Assembly (NCBI GenBank): GCA_018222585.1
Contig: JAAFAB010000003.1
Location: forward strand, 313,781 to 377,780
Source: Paracoccaceae bacterium
GTDB taxonomy: Bacteria; Pseudomonadota; Alphaproteobacteria; Rhodobacterales; Rhodobacteraceae
Length of the DNA: 64,000 bases
Direction: 5' to 3'
The position numbers were made by a program, and so were the translations under genes. Positions 8,624 to 17,061 of this stretch are shown here, in pieces. Every line of letters begins with the position of its first letter. Within the stretch, counting starts at the first letter, position 1. The notes beneath the pieces were generated by a model that made no database searches, was not told where the DNA came from, and saw only the letters and a program-made list of their open reading frames with translations.

Positions 8624-9925
8624 ATGACCGACCTGACCCCCCGCGAGATCGTCAGCGAGCTGGACCGTTTCATCATCGGCCAGAACGATGCCAAGCGCGC
8701 CGTCGCCGTGGCGCTGCGCAACCGCTGGCGGCGCAAGCAGCTGCCCGATGACCTGCGCGAAGAGGTGTATCCCAAGAACATCCTGATGATCGGCCCCACG
8801 GGCGTCGGCAAGACCGAGATCAGCCGCCGCCTGGCGAAGCTGGCCCGGGCGCCCTTCATCAAGGTCGAGGCGACCAAGTTCACCGAAGTCGGCTACGTCG
8901 GTCGCGACGTCGAGCAGATCGTGCGCGATCTGGTGGATGCCGCCATCGCCCAGACCCGCGAGTACATGCGCGAAGAGGTGAAGGCCAAGGCCCATGCCGC
9001 CGCCGAGGAACGCGTGATCGAGGCCATCGCCGGCACCGACGCCCGCGAAGGCACGCGCGAGATGTTCCGCAAGAAGCTGCGCGACGGGATGCTGGACGAC
9101 ACGGTGATCACGCTGGAGGTCACCGATACCTCCAACCCCCTGGGCGCCATGGAGATCCCGGGACAGCCCAACATGGGGATGATGAACCTGGGCGATATCT
9201 TCGGCAAGGCCTTCGGCGGCCGCAAGGTGACCAAGCGGCTGTCCGTGTCAGAAAGCTACGAACTGCTGATCGGCGAAGAGGCCGACAAGCTGCTGGACGA
9301 CGAGACCGTGACGCGCACGGCCCTGACCTCGGTCGAGGAGAACGGCATCGTCTTCCTGGACGAGATCGACAAGGTCTGCGCCCGGCAGGAAGCGCGCGGC
9401 GGCGATGTCTCCCGCGAGGGCGTGCAGCGCGACCTGCTGCCGCTGATCGAGGGCACCACCGTCTCCACCAAGCACGGGCCGGTGAAGACCGACCATATCC
9501 TGTTCATCGCCTCGGGGGCCTTCCACATCGCCAAGCCCAGCGACCTGCTGCCCGAGCTTCAGGGCCGCCTGCCGATCCGGGTCGAGCTGAAGGCGCTGAC
9601 CGAGGGCGATTTCACCCGCATCCTGACCGAGACCGACAACGCCCTGACCCGGCAGTACGCCGAGATGATGGGGACCGAGGACGTGAAGGTCAGCTTCACC
9701 GAGGACGGAATCGCTGCCATCGCCCGTATCGCGGCAGAGGTGAACACCAGCGTCGAGAACATCGGCGCGCGGCGTCTCTACACGGTGATCGAACGGGTCT
9801 TCGAAGAGCTGTCCTTCCACGCCCCCGACCGCACCGGCGAAGAGATCGTGGTGGATGAAGCCTTCGTGCAGAAGAACGTCGGCGAACTGGCGGCCAGCGC
9901 CGACCTGTCCCGCTACGTGCTGTAA
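8624..9925 (+). CDS. hslU: HslU, AAA+ ATPase of the HslUV protease
   Basis: I start the gene at the ATG of [14 protein letters not shown], preceded by GAGAGG, not at 8576, because homologues begin there. The 433-residue protein carries Walker [10 protein letters not shown] at residues 57-65 and Walker [12 protein letters not shown]. The long inserted I-domain and the C-terminal sensor-2 region ([13 protein letters not shown]) are also present. HslU unfolds substrates and threads them into HslV. The gene has its own promoter region, shared with brnT. Confidence 0.97.
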   Translation: MTDLTPREIVSELDRFIIGQNDAKRAVAVALRNRWRRKQLPDDLREEVYPKNILMIGPTGVGKTEISRRLAKLARAPFIKVEATKFTEVGYVGRDVEQIVRDLVDAAIAQTREYMREEVKAKAHAAAEERVIEAIAGTDAREGTREMFRKKLRDGMLDDTVITLEVTDTSNPLGAMEIPGQPNMGMMNLGDIFGKAFGGRKVTKRLSVSESYELLIGEEADKLLDDETVTRTALTSVEENGIVFLDEIDKVCARQEARGGDVSREGVQRDLLPLIEGTTVSTKHGPVKTDHILFIASGAFHIAKPSDLLPELQGRLPIRVELKALTEGDFTRILTETDNALTRQYAEMMGTEDVKVSFTEDGIAAIARIAAEVNTSVENIGARRLYTVIERVFEELSFHAPDRTGEEIVVDEAFVQKNVGELAASADLSRYVL

Positions 9926-9947
9926 AGGCGTCACAGACGACGACAAG

Positions 9948-9976
9948 GGCTCCCGTGCTTCGCTGCGGGGGCCTCT
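9948..9976 (+). terminator. Possible hslU terminator
   Basis: GGCTCCCG and CGGGGGCC can form an 8-bp stem with one G-U pair and a 10-base loop. Only a weak T/C stretch follows, so the call is tentative. Confidence 0.45.
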
Positions 9977-10066
9977 TCCCCATGGGTCGCCCCCCCGGCG
10001 CGGCCTTGACGATCCGGGTCATTGCGGGGACATGGGGGCACTTTCATTGCCTCCCGGATCCCCGCC

Positions 10067-10513
10067 ATGACCAGCAAACGCATCGCCCTGTCCTCCGACC
10101 ATGCCGCCATCGAGCTGCGCCAGAAGGTTGCGGCCCATGTCGCGGCCCTCGGCTGGGAAGCGGTGGATGTCGGCCCGACCACCCCCGAAAGCACGCCTTA
10201 TCCCGAGCGCGGCGCCGAGGCCGCCCGCATGGTCGCCTCGGGCGACTGCCGTTTCGGCATCGTGCTCTGCGGCACGGGGCAGGGGATCATGATGGCCGCC
10301 AACAAGGTGAAGGGCATCCGCTGCGGCGTCTGCTCGGAAGAGGTCTCGGCCCGGATGATCCGTCAGCACAACGATGCCAACATGCTGTCCATCGGCGCCC
10401 GCGTGGTGGGCGAAAGCCTGGCGCTGGCGATCGTCGAGGCGTTCCTGGACGCGGATTTCGAGGGCGGCCGCCACGCCACCCGCGTCGAGATGATCAAGGC
10501 GCTGGAAGCCTGA
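10067..10513 (+). CDS. rpiB: Ribose-5-phosphate isomerase B
   Basis: RpiB interconverts ribose-5-phosphate and ribulose-5-phosphate in the pentose phosphate pathway. From the ATG at 10067 the product is 148 residues, matching E. coli RpiB (149). SSDHAA near the N-terminus, the catalytic-cysteine segment CGTGQGIMMAANK and RQHNDANML are all present. The longer upstream start at 10022 adds non-homologous residues and was not used. The stop lies 3 bp from the convergent stop of the VIT-family gene. Confidence 0.95.
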   Translation: MTSKRIALSSDHAAIELRQKVAAHVAALGWEAVDVGPTTPESTPYPERGAEAARMVASGDCRFGIVLCGTGQGIMMAANKVKGIRCGVCSEEVSARMIRQHNDANMLSIGARVVGESLALAIVEAFLDADFEGGRHATRVEMIKALEA

Positions 10514-10516
10514 GCC

Positions 10517-11257
10517 TCAGACCGCCACGCCGAACAGCTTGCCGACGCCGGCGGTGACCGCCATGGCGAAGGCGCCCCAGAGCATGACGCGCAGCACGGC
10601 GGGGCCCTTCGGGGCGCCGCCCGCCCAGGCGCCAAGCGCGCCCAGCACCGCAAGGGCGATCAGCGTCACCACCAGCACCACCGGGATCACCGCGCCACCG
10701 GACGCCATCAGCGCGGCGGCCACCGGCACGGCGGCCGCAAGCGAGAAGGTCAGCCCCGAGGCCCCCGCCGCCTGAAGCGGATTGGCGGAACTGACCTCGG
10801 TCACCCCGATCTCGTCCCGCATGTGGGCGGCGAGGGCGTCGTGGTCATGCAGTTCCTGCGCCACTTTCGCGGCGGTCTCCGGTGTCAGGCCGCGCGCCTG
10901 CCAGATCTCGGCCAGTTCGGCCATCTCGCCCTCGGGGTCGGCCTTCAGTGCGGCGGCCTCGCGCTGCATGTCGGCGCGTTCCGTGTCCGACTGCGACGAG
11001 ACCGAGACATATTCCCCCGCCGCCATCGACATCGCCCCGGCGGCCAGCCCCGCGACGCCGGCGATGGCAATGGCGCGCGGATCGGGATCGGCGGCGGCGA
11101 CACCGACGATGATCGACGAGACCGAGACGATGCCGTCATTCGCGCCAAGCACCGCCGCCCGCAGCCAGCCGGCGCGGGTCATGAAATGGGGATCGTCGGC
11201 ATGGGCAGAGGGGGGTACGCCGTTCGGGGTCGGGCCATTCGGGGGCAGGGCGGTCAT
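10517..11257 (-). CDS. VIT1/CCC1-family iron or manganese transporter
   Basis: The 246-residue membrane protein has the VIT family pattern. An N-terminal helix pair contains LGANDGIVSVSSIIVGV and AGAMSMAAGEYVSVSSQ, with the Met/Glu metal path. A cytoplasmic Glu/Asp/Met-rich segment at about residues 90-155 corresponds to the metal-binding domain, and three hydrophobic helices follow. Family members move Fe2+ or Mn2+ out of the cytoplasm. Sixteen bases before the start codon lies a 17-bp palindrome resembling an Irr iron-control element, suggesting iron-dependent repression. Confidence 0.9.
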   Translation of the reverse strand: MTALPPNGPTPNGVPPSAHADDPHFMTRAGWLRAAVLGANDGIVSVSSIIVGVAAADPDPRAIAIAGVAGLAAGAMSMAAGEYVSVSSQSDTERADMQREAAALKADPEGEMAELAEIWQARGLTPETAAKVAQELHDHDALAAHMRDEIGVTEVSSANPLQAAGASGLTFSLAAAVPVAAALMASGGAVIPVVLVVTLIALAVLGALGAWAGGAPKGPAVLRVMLWGAFAMAVTAGVGKLFGVAV

Positions 11258-11576
11258 CGGGGGCTCCGGTGAATTGGAATGATTCTAATGTATGGAGATC
11301 CGGCGCCGGGGGGAAGGGGCAAAAACCTGCCGGGGCTGTTCCTGCCCGGCGGGTCCCGGCTGATCGGCGCGGGCACGTCGCGTTGTTCATGGCCGCGCAA
11401 CCGGATCGTGCAACATGGCGGGGCGAAGGCATGAATTGGCAGGGGCTGTCACTTGACTTCGCATCCGCAGAAAGCTTGATTGCCGCACGCGTTGGATTGG
11501 TGCATGTATCGCCTTCCCCATCCGGTGCCCATCCCGAATGCGACAAGCCCCCCACGAGCCCCACGAGGACGTTGCG
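11258..11576. promoter_or_regulatory. 319-bp divergent region between the VIT-family and MFS genes
   Basis: Apart from the Irr-like palindrome at its left end, this region holds no convincing gene. The open frames crossing it are GC-rich shadows. A CTTGAC (about 11456) is a possible -35 for the MFS gene, but no good -10 follows. Confidence 0.5.
11273..11289. promoter_or_regulatory. Irr-box (iron control element)-like palindrome
   Basis: ATTGGAATGATTCTAAT is a perfect 8+1+8 inverted repeat apart from one position. It resembles the alphaproteobacterial Irr box, whose core is TTTAGAA and TTCTAAA separated by about three bases. It sits 16 bp upstream of the VIT-family start, where binding would block transcription. 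The regulator is inferred; no irr gene is in the window. Confidence 0.6.
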
Positions 11577-13058
11577 ATGCACGCAGATGACAGCCAGGTC
11601 GCCGGCACGGCTGCCGACCAGCCAGAGGCCGAGGCCGCCCTGGCCGCCCGAAACCGTCTGGTGATCGGGCTTCTGATGATCTCGACCTTCACGGTCATCC
11701 TGAACGAAACCCTGATGTCGGTGGCGCTGCCCCGGCTGATGGCCGACCTGGGCGTCACCGCCAATGCGGCGCAGTGGCTGACCACGGCCTTCCTGCTGAC
11801 CATGGCGGTGGTGATCCCGGTGACCGGCTTCCTGCTGCAGCGGCTGGCAACCCGCACCGTCTTCCTGATGGCGATGAGCTTCTTCACCCTCGGCACGGCG
11901 GTCTGCGCCCTGTCGCCCAGCCTGGTGCCGCTGGTGATGGGCCGGGTGATTCAGGCCATGGGCACGGCGATCATGATGCCGCTGCTGATGACCACCGTCA
12001 TGGCCCTGGTCCCTGCCGAGAGCCGCGGCAAGACCATGGGTAACATCTCGATCGTGATCTCGGTGGCGCCGGCCATCGGGCCGACCCTGTCGGGCTTCAT
12101 CCTGCAGTATTTCGAGTGGCGCTGGATGTTCGTCATGATGCTGCCCATTGCGCTCGGCGCACTGACCATGGGCTACTTCCGACTGGTCAACGTGAACGAG
12201 GTCACCGACCGCAAGCTCGACATCATCTCGGTGCCGCTCTCGGCGCTTGGTTTCGGCGGGCTGGTCTATGGCTTCTCGGCCATCGGCGAGGGCCATGGCG
12301 AGGGCGGCCCGCTGCCGCTCTGGCTGCCGATCGCCGTCGGCGCGCTGGTGCTGGTCATCTTCGTCTGGCGCCAGCTGAAGCTGGGCCCGAAAGAGCGCGC
12401 CCTGCTGGACCTGCGCACCCTCGGGGTGCGGGTCTTCACCGTCTCGGTGATCATGATGGGCCTCGCGATGATGGCGCTGTTCGGGATGATCATGCTGCTG
12501 CCGCTCTTCGTGCAGAACGTGCTGGGCTACTCGACCCTGCATGCGGGCCTGCTGATGCTGCCGGGCGGGCTGCTGATGGGGATCTCCTCGCCCATCGTCG
12601 GGCGGCTGTTCGACCGGGTCGGCGCGCGCAAGCTGGTGATCCCGGGCGCGACCATCGTCAGCGCCGGCCTCTGGACGATGACGCTGCTGACACCGACATC
12701 GACCATGTTCGTGGTGCTGGGCGCGCATATGCTGCTGTCCATCGGCCTGGCGATGCTGTTCACGCCGCTCTTCACCTCTTCGCTGGGCTCGCTGCCGAAA
12801 CACCTCTATTCGCACGGCTCGGCGGTGATCGGCACCGTACAGCAGGTCTCGGGCGCGGCGGGGATCGCGATCTTCGTCTCGGTCATGTCGCTGCGCATCG
12901 GCCGCGAGACCGAGGCCGGCGCCGAGCTGATCCCGGCCATGGCGGCGGGCCTGCACCAGGCCTTCACGCTGGCGGCCAGCATCTCGCTGCTGCTGATTGT
13001 CGCCGGGTTCTTCGTACGCCGCCCGCCGGATGCCCCCGGCGGCAGCCACGGCCATTGA
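11577..13058 (+). CDS. MFS multidrug efflux transporter, DHA2 (EmrB/QacA-like) family
   Basis: The 493-residue product starts with a short hydrophilic N-terminus, then hydrophobic helices throughout. LMADLGVTANAAQWLTTAFL is the DHA2 first-loop signature. GRVIQAMGTAIMMPLL and VAPAIGPTLSGFI, the antiporter motif C region, follow, as does RLFDRVGARKL, a motif A repeat in the second half. Such pumps export hydrophobic compounds in exchange for protons. I use the ATG at 11577 because GAGG lies upstream at proper spacing; the ATG at 11538 has none. No adjacent regulator or membrane-fusion gene is present. Confidence 0.9.
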   Translation: MHADDSQVAGTAADQPEAEAALAARNRLVIGLLMISTFTVILNETLMSVALPRLMADLGVTANAAQWLTTAFLLTMAVVIPVTGFLLQRLATRTVFLMAMSFFTLGTAVCALSPSLVPLVMGRVIQAMGTAIMMPLLMTTVMALVPAESRGKTMGNISIVISVAPAIGPTLSGFILQYFEWRWMFVMMLPIALGALTMGYFRLVNVNEVTDRKLDIISVPLSALGFGGLVYGFSAIGEGHGEGGPLPLWLPIAVGALVLVIFVWRQLKLGPKERALLDLRTLGVRVFTVSVIMMGLAMMALFGMIMLLPLFVQNVLGYSTLHAGLLMLPGGLLMGISSPIVGRLFDRVGARKLVIPGATIVSAGLWTMTLLTPTSTMFVVLGAHMLLSIGLAMLFTPLFTSSLGSLPKHLYSHGSAVIGTVQQVSGAAGIAIFVSVMSLRIGRETEAGAELIPAMAAGLHQAFTLAASISLLLIVAGFFVRRPPDAPGGSHGH

Positions 13059-13061
13059 CCT

Positions 13062-13664
13062 CTAGCGCGTGCGCCTGAGGTAGATGTAGTAGGCCCCGGT
13101 CCCGCCGTGTTTCTGGTGGGCAGAGGTCACCTGCAGCACCACCTGGTTAAGGGGCGGCAGCGACAGCCAATGCGGCAGCTGGTGGCGCAGGATACCGTGA
13201 CGGACCGGAATGGGGCCGTCGTCCTCGGGGCGGCGGCCCTTTCCCGTGATCACCAGCACCAGGCGCATGTCTTCCGAAACGCAGCGCAGGATAAAGCCGG
13301 TCAGCGCGCGATGCGCCCGGTCGACGGTCATGCCATGCAGGTCGATACGGGCCTCGGGACTCATCTTGCCGCGGGTCATCTTGCCGTGGGTCTTCTTGTC
13401 CATCCGCAGCGGCGCGCGGTGCAGCCGGTCGTGGATCGGATCCAGCACGTCATGCGAGACCGCGCCGCCCGTCGCCCTCTCGCCCAGGCGGAAGGTGGGG
13501 ATCGGCGCCGGTTCGGGATCACGGGCGGGCTTGGCCTTAGCCTCGGGCTTTTTCACCGGACGGGCGAGGGCAGGGCGCTTTTCGGGGTGCATCCGCTCGG
13601 CACTGCCGGCGACCTTCTCCCACAGCTCCAGCTCGTCCGGGCGCAGCTTGCGGCGGCGACTCAT
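13062..13664 (-). CDS. Smr-domain protein
   Basis: The 200-residue protein has a basic, Pro/Lys-rich N-terminal half. The C-terminal Smr (MutS2 C-terminal) domain contains IDLHGMTVDRAH, VLVITGKG and HGGTGAYYIYLRR. Smr domains are nicking nucleases or RNA-cleaving modules; this stand-alone type is common in alphaproteobacteria and its physiological substrate is unsettled. Its ATG overlaps the mltA stop by 4 bp, so it is co-translated with mltA. It converges on the MFS gene, with only 3 bp between stops. Confidence 0.92.
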   Translation of the reverse strand: MSRRRKLRPDELELWEKVAGSAERMHPEKRPALARPVKKPEAKAKPARDPEPAPIPTFRLGERATGGAVSHDVLDPIHDRLHRAPLRMDKKTHGKMTRGKMSPEARIDLHGMTVDRAHRALTGFILRCVSEDMRLVLVITGKGRRPEDDGPIPVRHGILRHQLPHWLSLPPLNQVVLQVTSAHQKHGGTGAYYIYLRRTR

Positions 13665-14728
13665 GCCGGGTCCTCGACCAGCATGGCATAGGCGCGCTGG
13701 ATCGGCAGCAGGACCACCAGCCGCCCGCCGTCCTTGATCTTGGCCGCCTCCTTGCCCGCGCCAGGGCCGGAACCCATGAAGACATCCGCCCGCTGCGGCC
13801 CCTTGATCGCCGAGCCGGTATCCTGACCGACCATCAGCCGGCGCATTCCGCGGAACCCCTTCTTCTCGATCCAGACCGGCGCGCCGAGGGGCACGAAGCG
13901 CGGGTCGATGGCCACCGACCGGGTGGGCGTCAGGGAGCGGTTCATGGCACCCTTCGGCCCGGCCTCGGGCGAGACATCGGTGATTTCACGGAAGAAGACA
14001 TAGGAGGCGTTATGCCGCAGCAGCGCGGCGCCTGCCACCGGATTGCGGCGCACCCAGTTCGAGATCACCTTGGCCGAGACCTGGTGCGCCTTGTAGATGC
14101 CCCGCCTGACCATTTCCTGACCGATCGAGCTGTAGGGATGGCCGTTGTCGCCGCGATAGCCGATGCGGATGTGGCTGCCGTCGGGCAGCAGGATGCGGCC
14201 CGAGCCCTGGATCTGCAGGAACATCAGCTCGACCGGATCGTCGACCCAGGCGATCTCCAGCCCGCGCCCGGCGATGCCCGACCCCTCGTCGATCTGGGCG
14301 CGGGTCAGCCAGGGGCGGTTGGTCTGCGCCTCCAGGGGCATCCGGTAGACCGGATAGCGATAGGTTTCGGTCCGGCTGCGGGAGCCGTTCAGCTCGGGCT
14401 CGTAATAGCCGGTGAAGAGGGCGGGGGTGCCGTCCTGGATCAGCACCGGCGTGAACACCAGCTCAAAGAAGGTACGGGCGCTTTCAAGCGGTTGCGCCTT
14501 GGCCATGGCGCAGATGGCGGTCCAGTCGGGATCGCGCAGATCGCCGCAGGTGACCCGGAACGTGGCAAGGGCCGCGGCGTGATCATCCGCGGCCCATCCT
14601 GTCAGATCGTCGAAACCGAGCACCGATATCGTCGGCGCCTCCGGGGTCGATTGTGCCTGCCCGGGGGGCGCCAGCAGCGCCAGCGCCAGACATGCCGCGA
14701 TCGCGCTGCGTGACCCCCGCCGGACCAT
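13661..14728 (-). CDS. mltA: Membrane-bound lytic murein transglycosylase A
   Basis: MltA cleaves the glycan strand of peptidoglycan, forming 1,6-anhydromuropeptides. The 355-residue protein has an N-terminal signal sequence (hydrophobic to about residue 25, AQA cleavage-like end) and the MltA domain (FTGYYEPELNGS; LMFLQIQGSGRI). The C-terminal 3D domain has GQDTGSAIKGPQRADVFMG, which includes the catalytic Asp. No lipobox cysteine was seen, so it may be periplasmic rather than lipid-anchored. It lies between the Tim44-like gene and smr in one leftward operon. Confidence 0.94.
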   Translation of the reverse strand: MVRRGSRSAIAACLALALLAPPGQAQSTPEAPTISVLGFDDLTGWAADDHAAALATFRVTCGDLRDPDWTAICAMAKAQPLESARTFFELVFTPVLIQDGTPALFTGYYEPELNGSRSRTETYRYPVYRMPLEAQTNRPWLTRAQIDEGSGIAGRGLEIAWVDDPVELMFLQIQGSGRILLPDGSHIRIGYRGDNGHPYSSIGQEMVRRGIYKAHQVSAKVISNWVRRNPVAGAALLRHNASYVFFREITDVSPEAGPKGAMNRSLTPTRSVAIDPRFVPLGAPVWIEKKGFRGMRRLMVGQDTGSAIKGPQRADVFMGSGPGAGKEAAKIKDGGRLVVLLPIQRAYAMLVEDPA

Positions 14729-14737
14729 GGACCTGCC

Positions 14738-15394
14738 TTACTCTCCTGTCGCGACCAGCTGCCAGTTCAGATCGTCCGAGCCCATGCGGCGTTCGAAGGT
14801 CCAGACGTCCTTCTGGGTCTTCACCTTGCCCGGCTCGCCCTCGACGATCTCGCCGGACCGGTCACGGACAACCTGGGTCAGCTGGCCGACATAGCGCACC
14901 GTCAGCTCGGCCAGGCCGGTGTCGGGATCGAAGCCGGCATCGGCCAGCGAAAGCTCGCGCAACCCGATGAAATCCGCCTCGATGGTCAGGCCGTTCGCCT
15001 CACGCGCGTGCACGCCCTCGGCAAAGCTGTCGTAGACCTCGTCCGAGAGGAAGGGCTTGATCTCGGCCAGATCGCCGCGCTCGAAGCCCATCAGGATCAT
15101 CTCGTAGGCCTGGCGGGCGCCGCCGAGGAACTCGGAGACCGAGAAATCGGGCTCGGCGCGCTTCATCTGCGCCAGGGCGTTGGCAGCCGGGCTGTCCTCG
15201 GCAACATGGTCGGTGATGTCGGGATCGGGACCACCCTCGATGACCTCGAAACCCGAACGCTCAAGCGCATCCTGGCGGGGCTGTCCGGTCACGGGCGGCT
15301 TCTCGAACCCTTCCCGGGTCCCCAGCACGTTCTTAAGCCGCAGGATCAGGAAAACGGCAATGCCAGCAAGGACCAATAGCTGGATAAAGGGCAA
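14738..15394 (-). CDS. Tim44/TimA-family inner-membrane protein
   Basis: The 218-residue product has one N-terminal transmembrane segment (IQLLVLAGIAVFLIL), a linker, and a Tim44-like domain. Conserved features include FLGGARQAYEMILMGFERGD and the terminal WTFERRMGSDDLNWQL. In mitochondria the fold tethers import machinery; bacterial homologues are membrane-associated proteins of unclear function, often next to mltA, smr and secB as here. It is the first gene of the leftward timA-mltA-smr operon and is divergent from fxsA. Confidence 0.9.
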   Translation of the reverse strand: MPFIQLLVLAGIAVFLILRLKNVLGTREGFEKPPVTGQPRQDALERSGFEVIEGGPDPDITDHVAEDSPAANALAQMKRAEPDFSVSEFLGGARQAYEMILMGFERGDLAEIKPFLSDEVYDSFAEGVHAREANGLTIEADFIGLRELSLADAGFDPDTGLAELTVRYVGQLTQVVRDRSGEIVEGEPGKVKTQKDVWTFERRMGSDDLNWQLVATGE

Positions 15395-15503
15395 GTTCGG
15401 AACTCCTCTCGGGCCTCGGGACTTTGTATCCCCCGGGTCTCGTCCCTATGTAGGTGACGGGCAGGGTCAAGTCTACCTTGCCACCGAAAGGAGATTTACC
15501 GAC

Positions 15504-16007
15504 ATGTGGCTGCTGATTGCCTTCATCGCGGTACCGATGATCGAGATTGCGCTGTTCATCAAGGTCGGCGGGCTGATCGGCCTGGGCTGGACCCTGGCCG
15601 TGGTGCTGCTGACCGCCGTGCTGGGCACCTGGCTGGTGAAGCAGCAGGGGCGCCAGGCGCTTGCGAACATCCAGCGCAGCTTTTCCGAGCTCTCGGACCC
15701 TTCCGCGCCGCTGGCCGACGGGGCGATGATCCTGCTGTCCGGCGCGCTGCTGCTGACGCCGGGCTTCTTCACCGATGCCGTCGGCTTCGCCCTGCTGACG
15801 CCCGCCTTCCGCCGCGCCGCCTTCCTCTGGCTGCGCAAGCGGGTGAAGGTTCAGAGCTTCAGCGCCGGTTTCAACGCCGGTCCGGCGCGCGATCCCCATC
15901 GGGACCCGCGTGGTCCGGCCGGGGATCCCGACATCATCGACGGCGATTTCCAGGAACTCGACCCCGGCAAGCGTCCCACCCATCCCTCGGGCTGGACGCG
16001 TCACTGA
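15504..16007 (+). CDS. fxsA: FxsA-family membrane protein
   Basis: The 167-residue protein begins MWLLIAFIAVPMIEIALFIKVGG, the hallmark of FxsA. Three to four hydrophobic helices follow (LTAVLGTWLVKQQG; DGAMILLSGALLLTPGFFTD), with a polar C-terminal tail. E. coli FxsA suppresses F exclusion of phage T7; its normal role is unknown. An AAAGGAGA ribosome site precedes this ATG, so the far longer upstream frame at 15180 is rejected. It is divergent from the Tim44-like gene. Confidence 0.92.
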   Translation: MWLLIAFIAVPMIEIALFIKVGGLIGLGWTLAVVLLTAVLGTWLVKQQGRQALANIQRSFSELSDPSAPLADGAMILLSGALLLTPGFFTDAVGFALLTPAFRRAAFLWLRKRVKVQSFSAGFNAGPARDPHRDPRGPAGDPDIIDGDFQELDPGKRPTHPSGWTRH

Positions 16008-16124
16008 GCGCCTGCCCGCGGGGGCCCCGGCGCCGGTTCCGCCCGGATGCCGGCGGCCTTGGCCGTTGAGACCCTTCGGCCAAGCTGCTAGGACACTCGC
16101 AAGATAGTGACCGAGGAGGGCCCG

Positions 16125-16631
16125 ATGGCCGAGGAAACCAATGGCGCCGCACCGCAGCAGCAGCCGCAAGTGAAGATGAACGTCTTGTCCCAGTACATCC
16201 GGGACATGTCCTTCGAGAACATCCTGGCGCGCAAGCCCGCGACAGGCAACGTGCAGCCGGACATGAAGGTGCAGGTGGCGCTGGACGCGAAGAAGCGCGA
16301 CAGCGGCAACCAGTACGAGGTGCTGCTGAAGCTGACCATCACCTCGAACAACAAGGAAAGCGGCGACGCCCTGTTCCTGATGGAACTGGAATATGTCGGC
16401 CTGTTCCACATCGAGGGCGTGCCGGACGACCAGCTGCACCCCTTCCTGCTGATCGAATGCCCGCGGATGCTGTTCCCCTTCGCCCGCCGCATCGTGTCGG
16501 ACGTGACCCGCGACGGTGGCTTCCCGCCGCTGAACCTGGAGACCATCGATTTCGTGCAGCTCTACCGCGCCGAGATCCAGCGCCGCGCCGCCGCCCAGCA
16601 GGCGGCCCCGGCGGACAGCGTCCCGAACTGA
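16125..16631 (+). CDS. secB: Protein-export chaperone SecB
   Basis: SecB holds preproteins unfolded and hands them to SecA. The 168-residue protein contains the conserved VLSQYIRDMSFENI near the N-terminus and LFHIEGVP, HPFLLIECPRMLFPFARR and VTRDGGFPPL. I chose the ATG at 16125 because GAGGAGG lies 5 bases upstream; the GTG at 16107 has no such site. The Gln/Ala-rich termini are normal for alphaproteobacterial SecB. It belongs to the origin-proximal block containing dnaQ, coaE and aroE in relatives, here separated from it by the TRAP island. Confidence 0.96.
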   Translation: MAEETNGAAPQQQPQVKMNVLSQYIRDMSFENILARKPATGNVQPDMKVQVALDAKKRDSGNQYEVLLKLTITSNNKESGDALFLMELEYVGLFHIEGVPDDQLHPFLLIECPRMLFPFARRIVSDVTRDGGFPPLNLETIDFVQLYRAEIQRRAAAQQAAPADSVPN

Positions 16632-16638
16632 ACCTTGC

Positions 16639-16672
16639 CGGGATGGCGGAGGGCCGCACCTCCGCCATCCCG
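16639..16672. terminator. Strong hairpin after secB
   Basis: Fourteen-base perfect arms (CGGGATGGCGGAGG and its complement) enclose a 6-base loop 7 bp after the secB stop. No T run follows on either strand, so it may end convergent transcripts by another route or protect the 3' end. Confidence 0.7.
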
Positions 16673-16679
16673 CGATCGC

Positions 16680-17014
16680 GGGCCCCGGCAGACCCGCGCG
16701 GCCTTCCTTTCGGAAGACGCCGGACAGGCGCGCGAAGCGGTCTTCCGCGTCCAGCGTGACGAAGTTGTATCCCGTCGCCACCTCGCCGCCGTCGGTCTTC
16801 TACATCACCCAGATCGCCAGGAGTGCGCCCTGGTTGGCGTAGAGCTTGTCCAACCCGAAGGTGGCGCCAGGAAGCTTCCGCTGGAAGTCCTCGATATCGG
16901 CGATCAGCGCCCCCGGCCCGTGCCACCGGAGCCGCCGGGATCTGAAAACGCCACGTCTTCGATCAACGTCTCGACCCGGCACAGCGCCGCCGGAATTAGT
17001 CCCCCTGCCAGCGG
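16680..17014 (-). pseudogene. Decayed NTF2/SnoaL-like gene
   Basis: Reading leftward, one frame gives LCRVETLIEDVAFSDPGG up to about 16916. After a one-base shift at a C5 run (16910-16914) another gives ALIADIEDFQRKLPGATFGL and YANQGALLAIWVM. An in-frame TAG at 16800-16802 then interrupts, and the same frame resumes with KTDGGEVATGYNFVTLDAED and RFARLSGVF. Joined, these look like a SnoaL/NTF2-fold protein of roughly 110 residues (the FVTLDAEDR end is typical). The N-terminus is not recoverable. Family assignment is by pattern. Confidence 0.6.
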
Positions 17015-17061
17015 CCTCCGGGGCGCCTGCGGCCGCGCCGCGATAGCCGGCCGCCGACAGT

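Noticed and set aside
11136-13055. 639-residue minus-strand open frame antisense to the MFS gene
   Set aside because: Low-complexity His/Gln/Arg/Asp composition typical of antisense shadows of membrane-protein genes.
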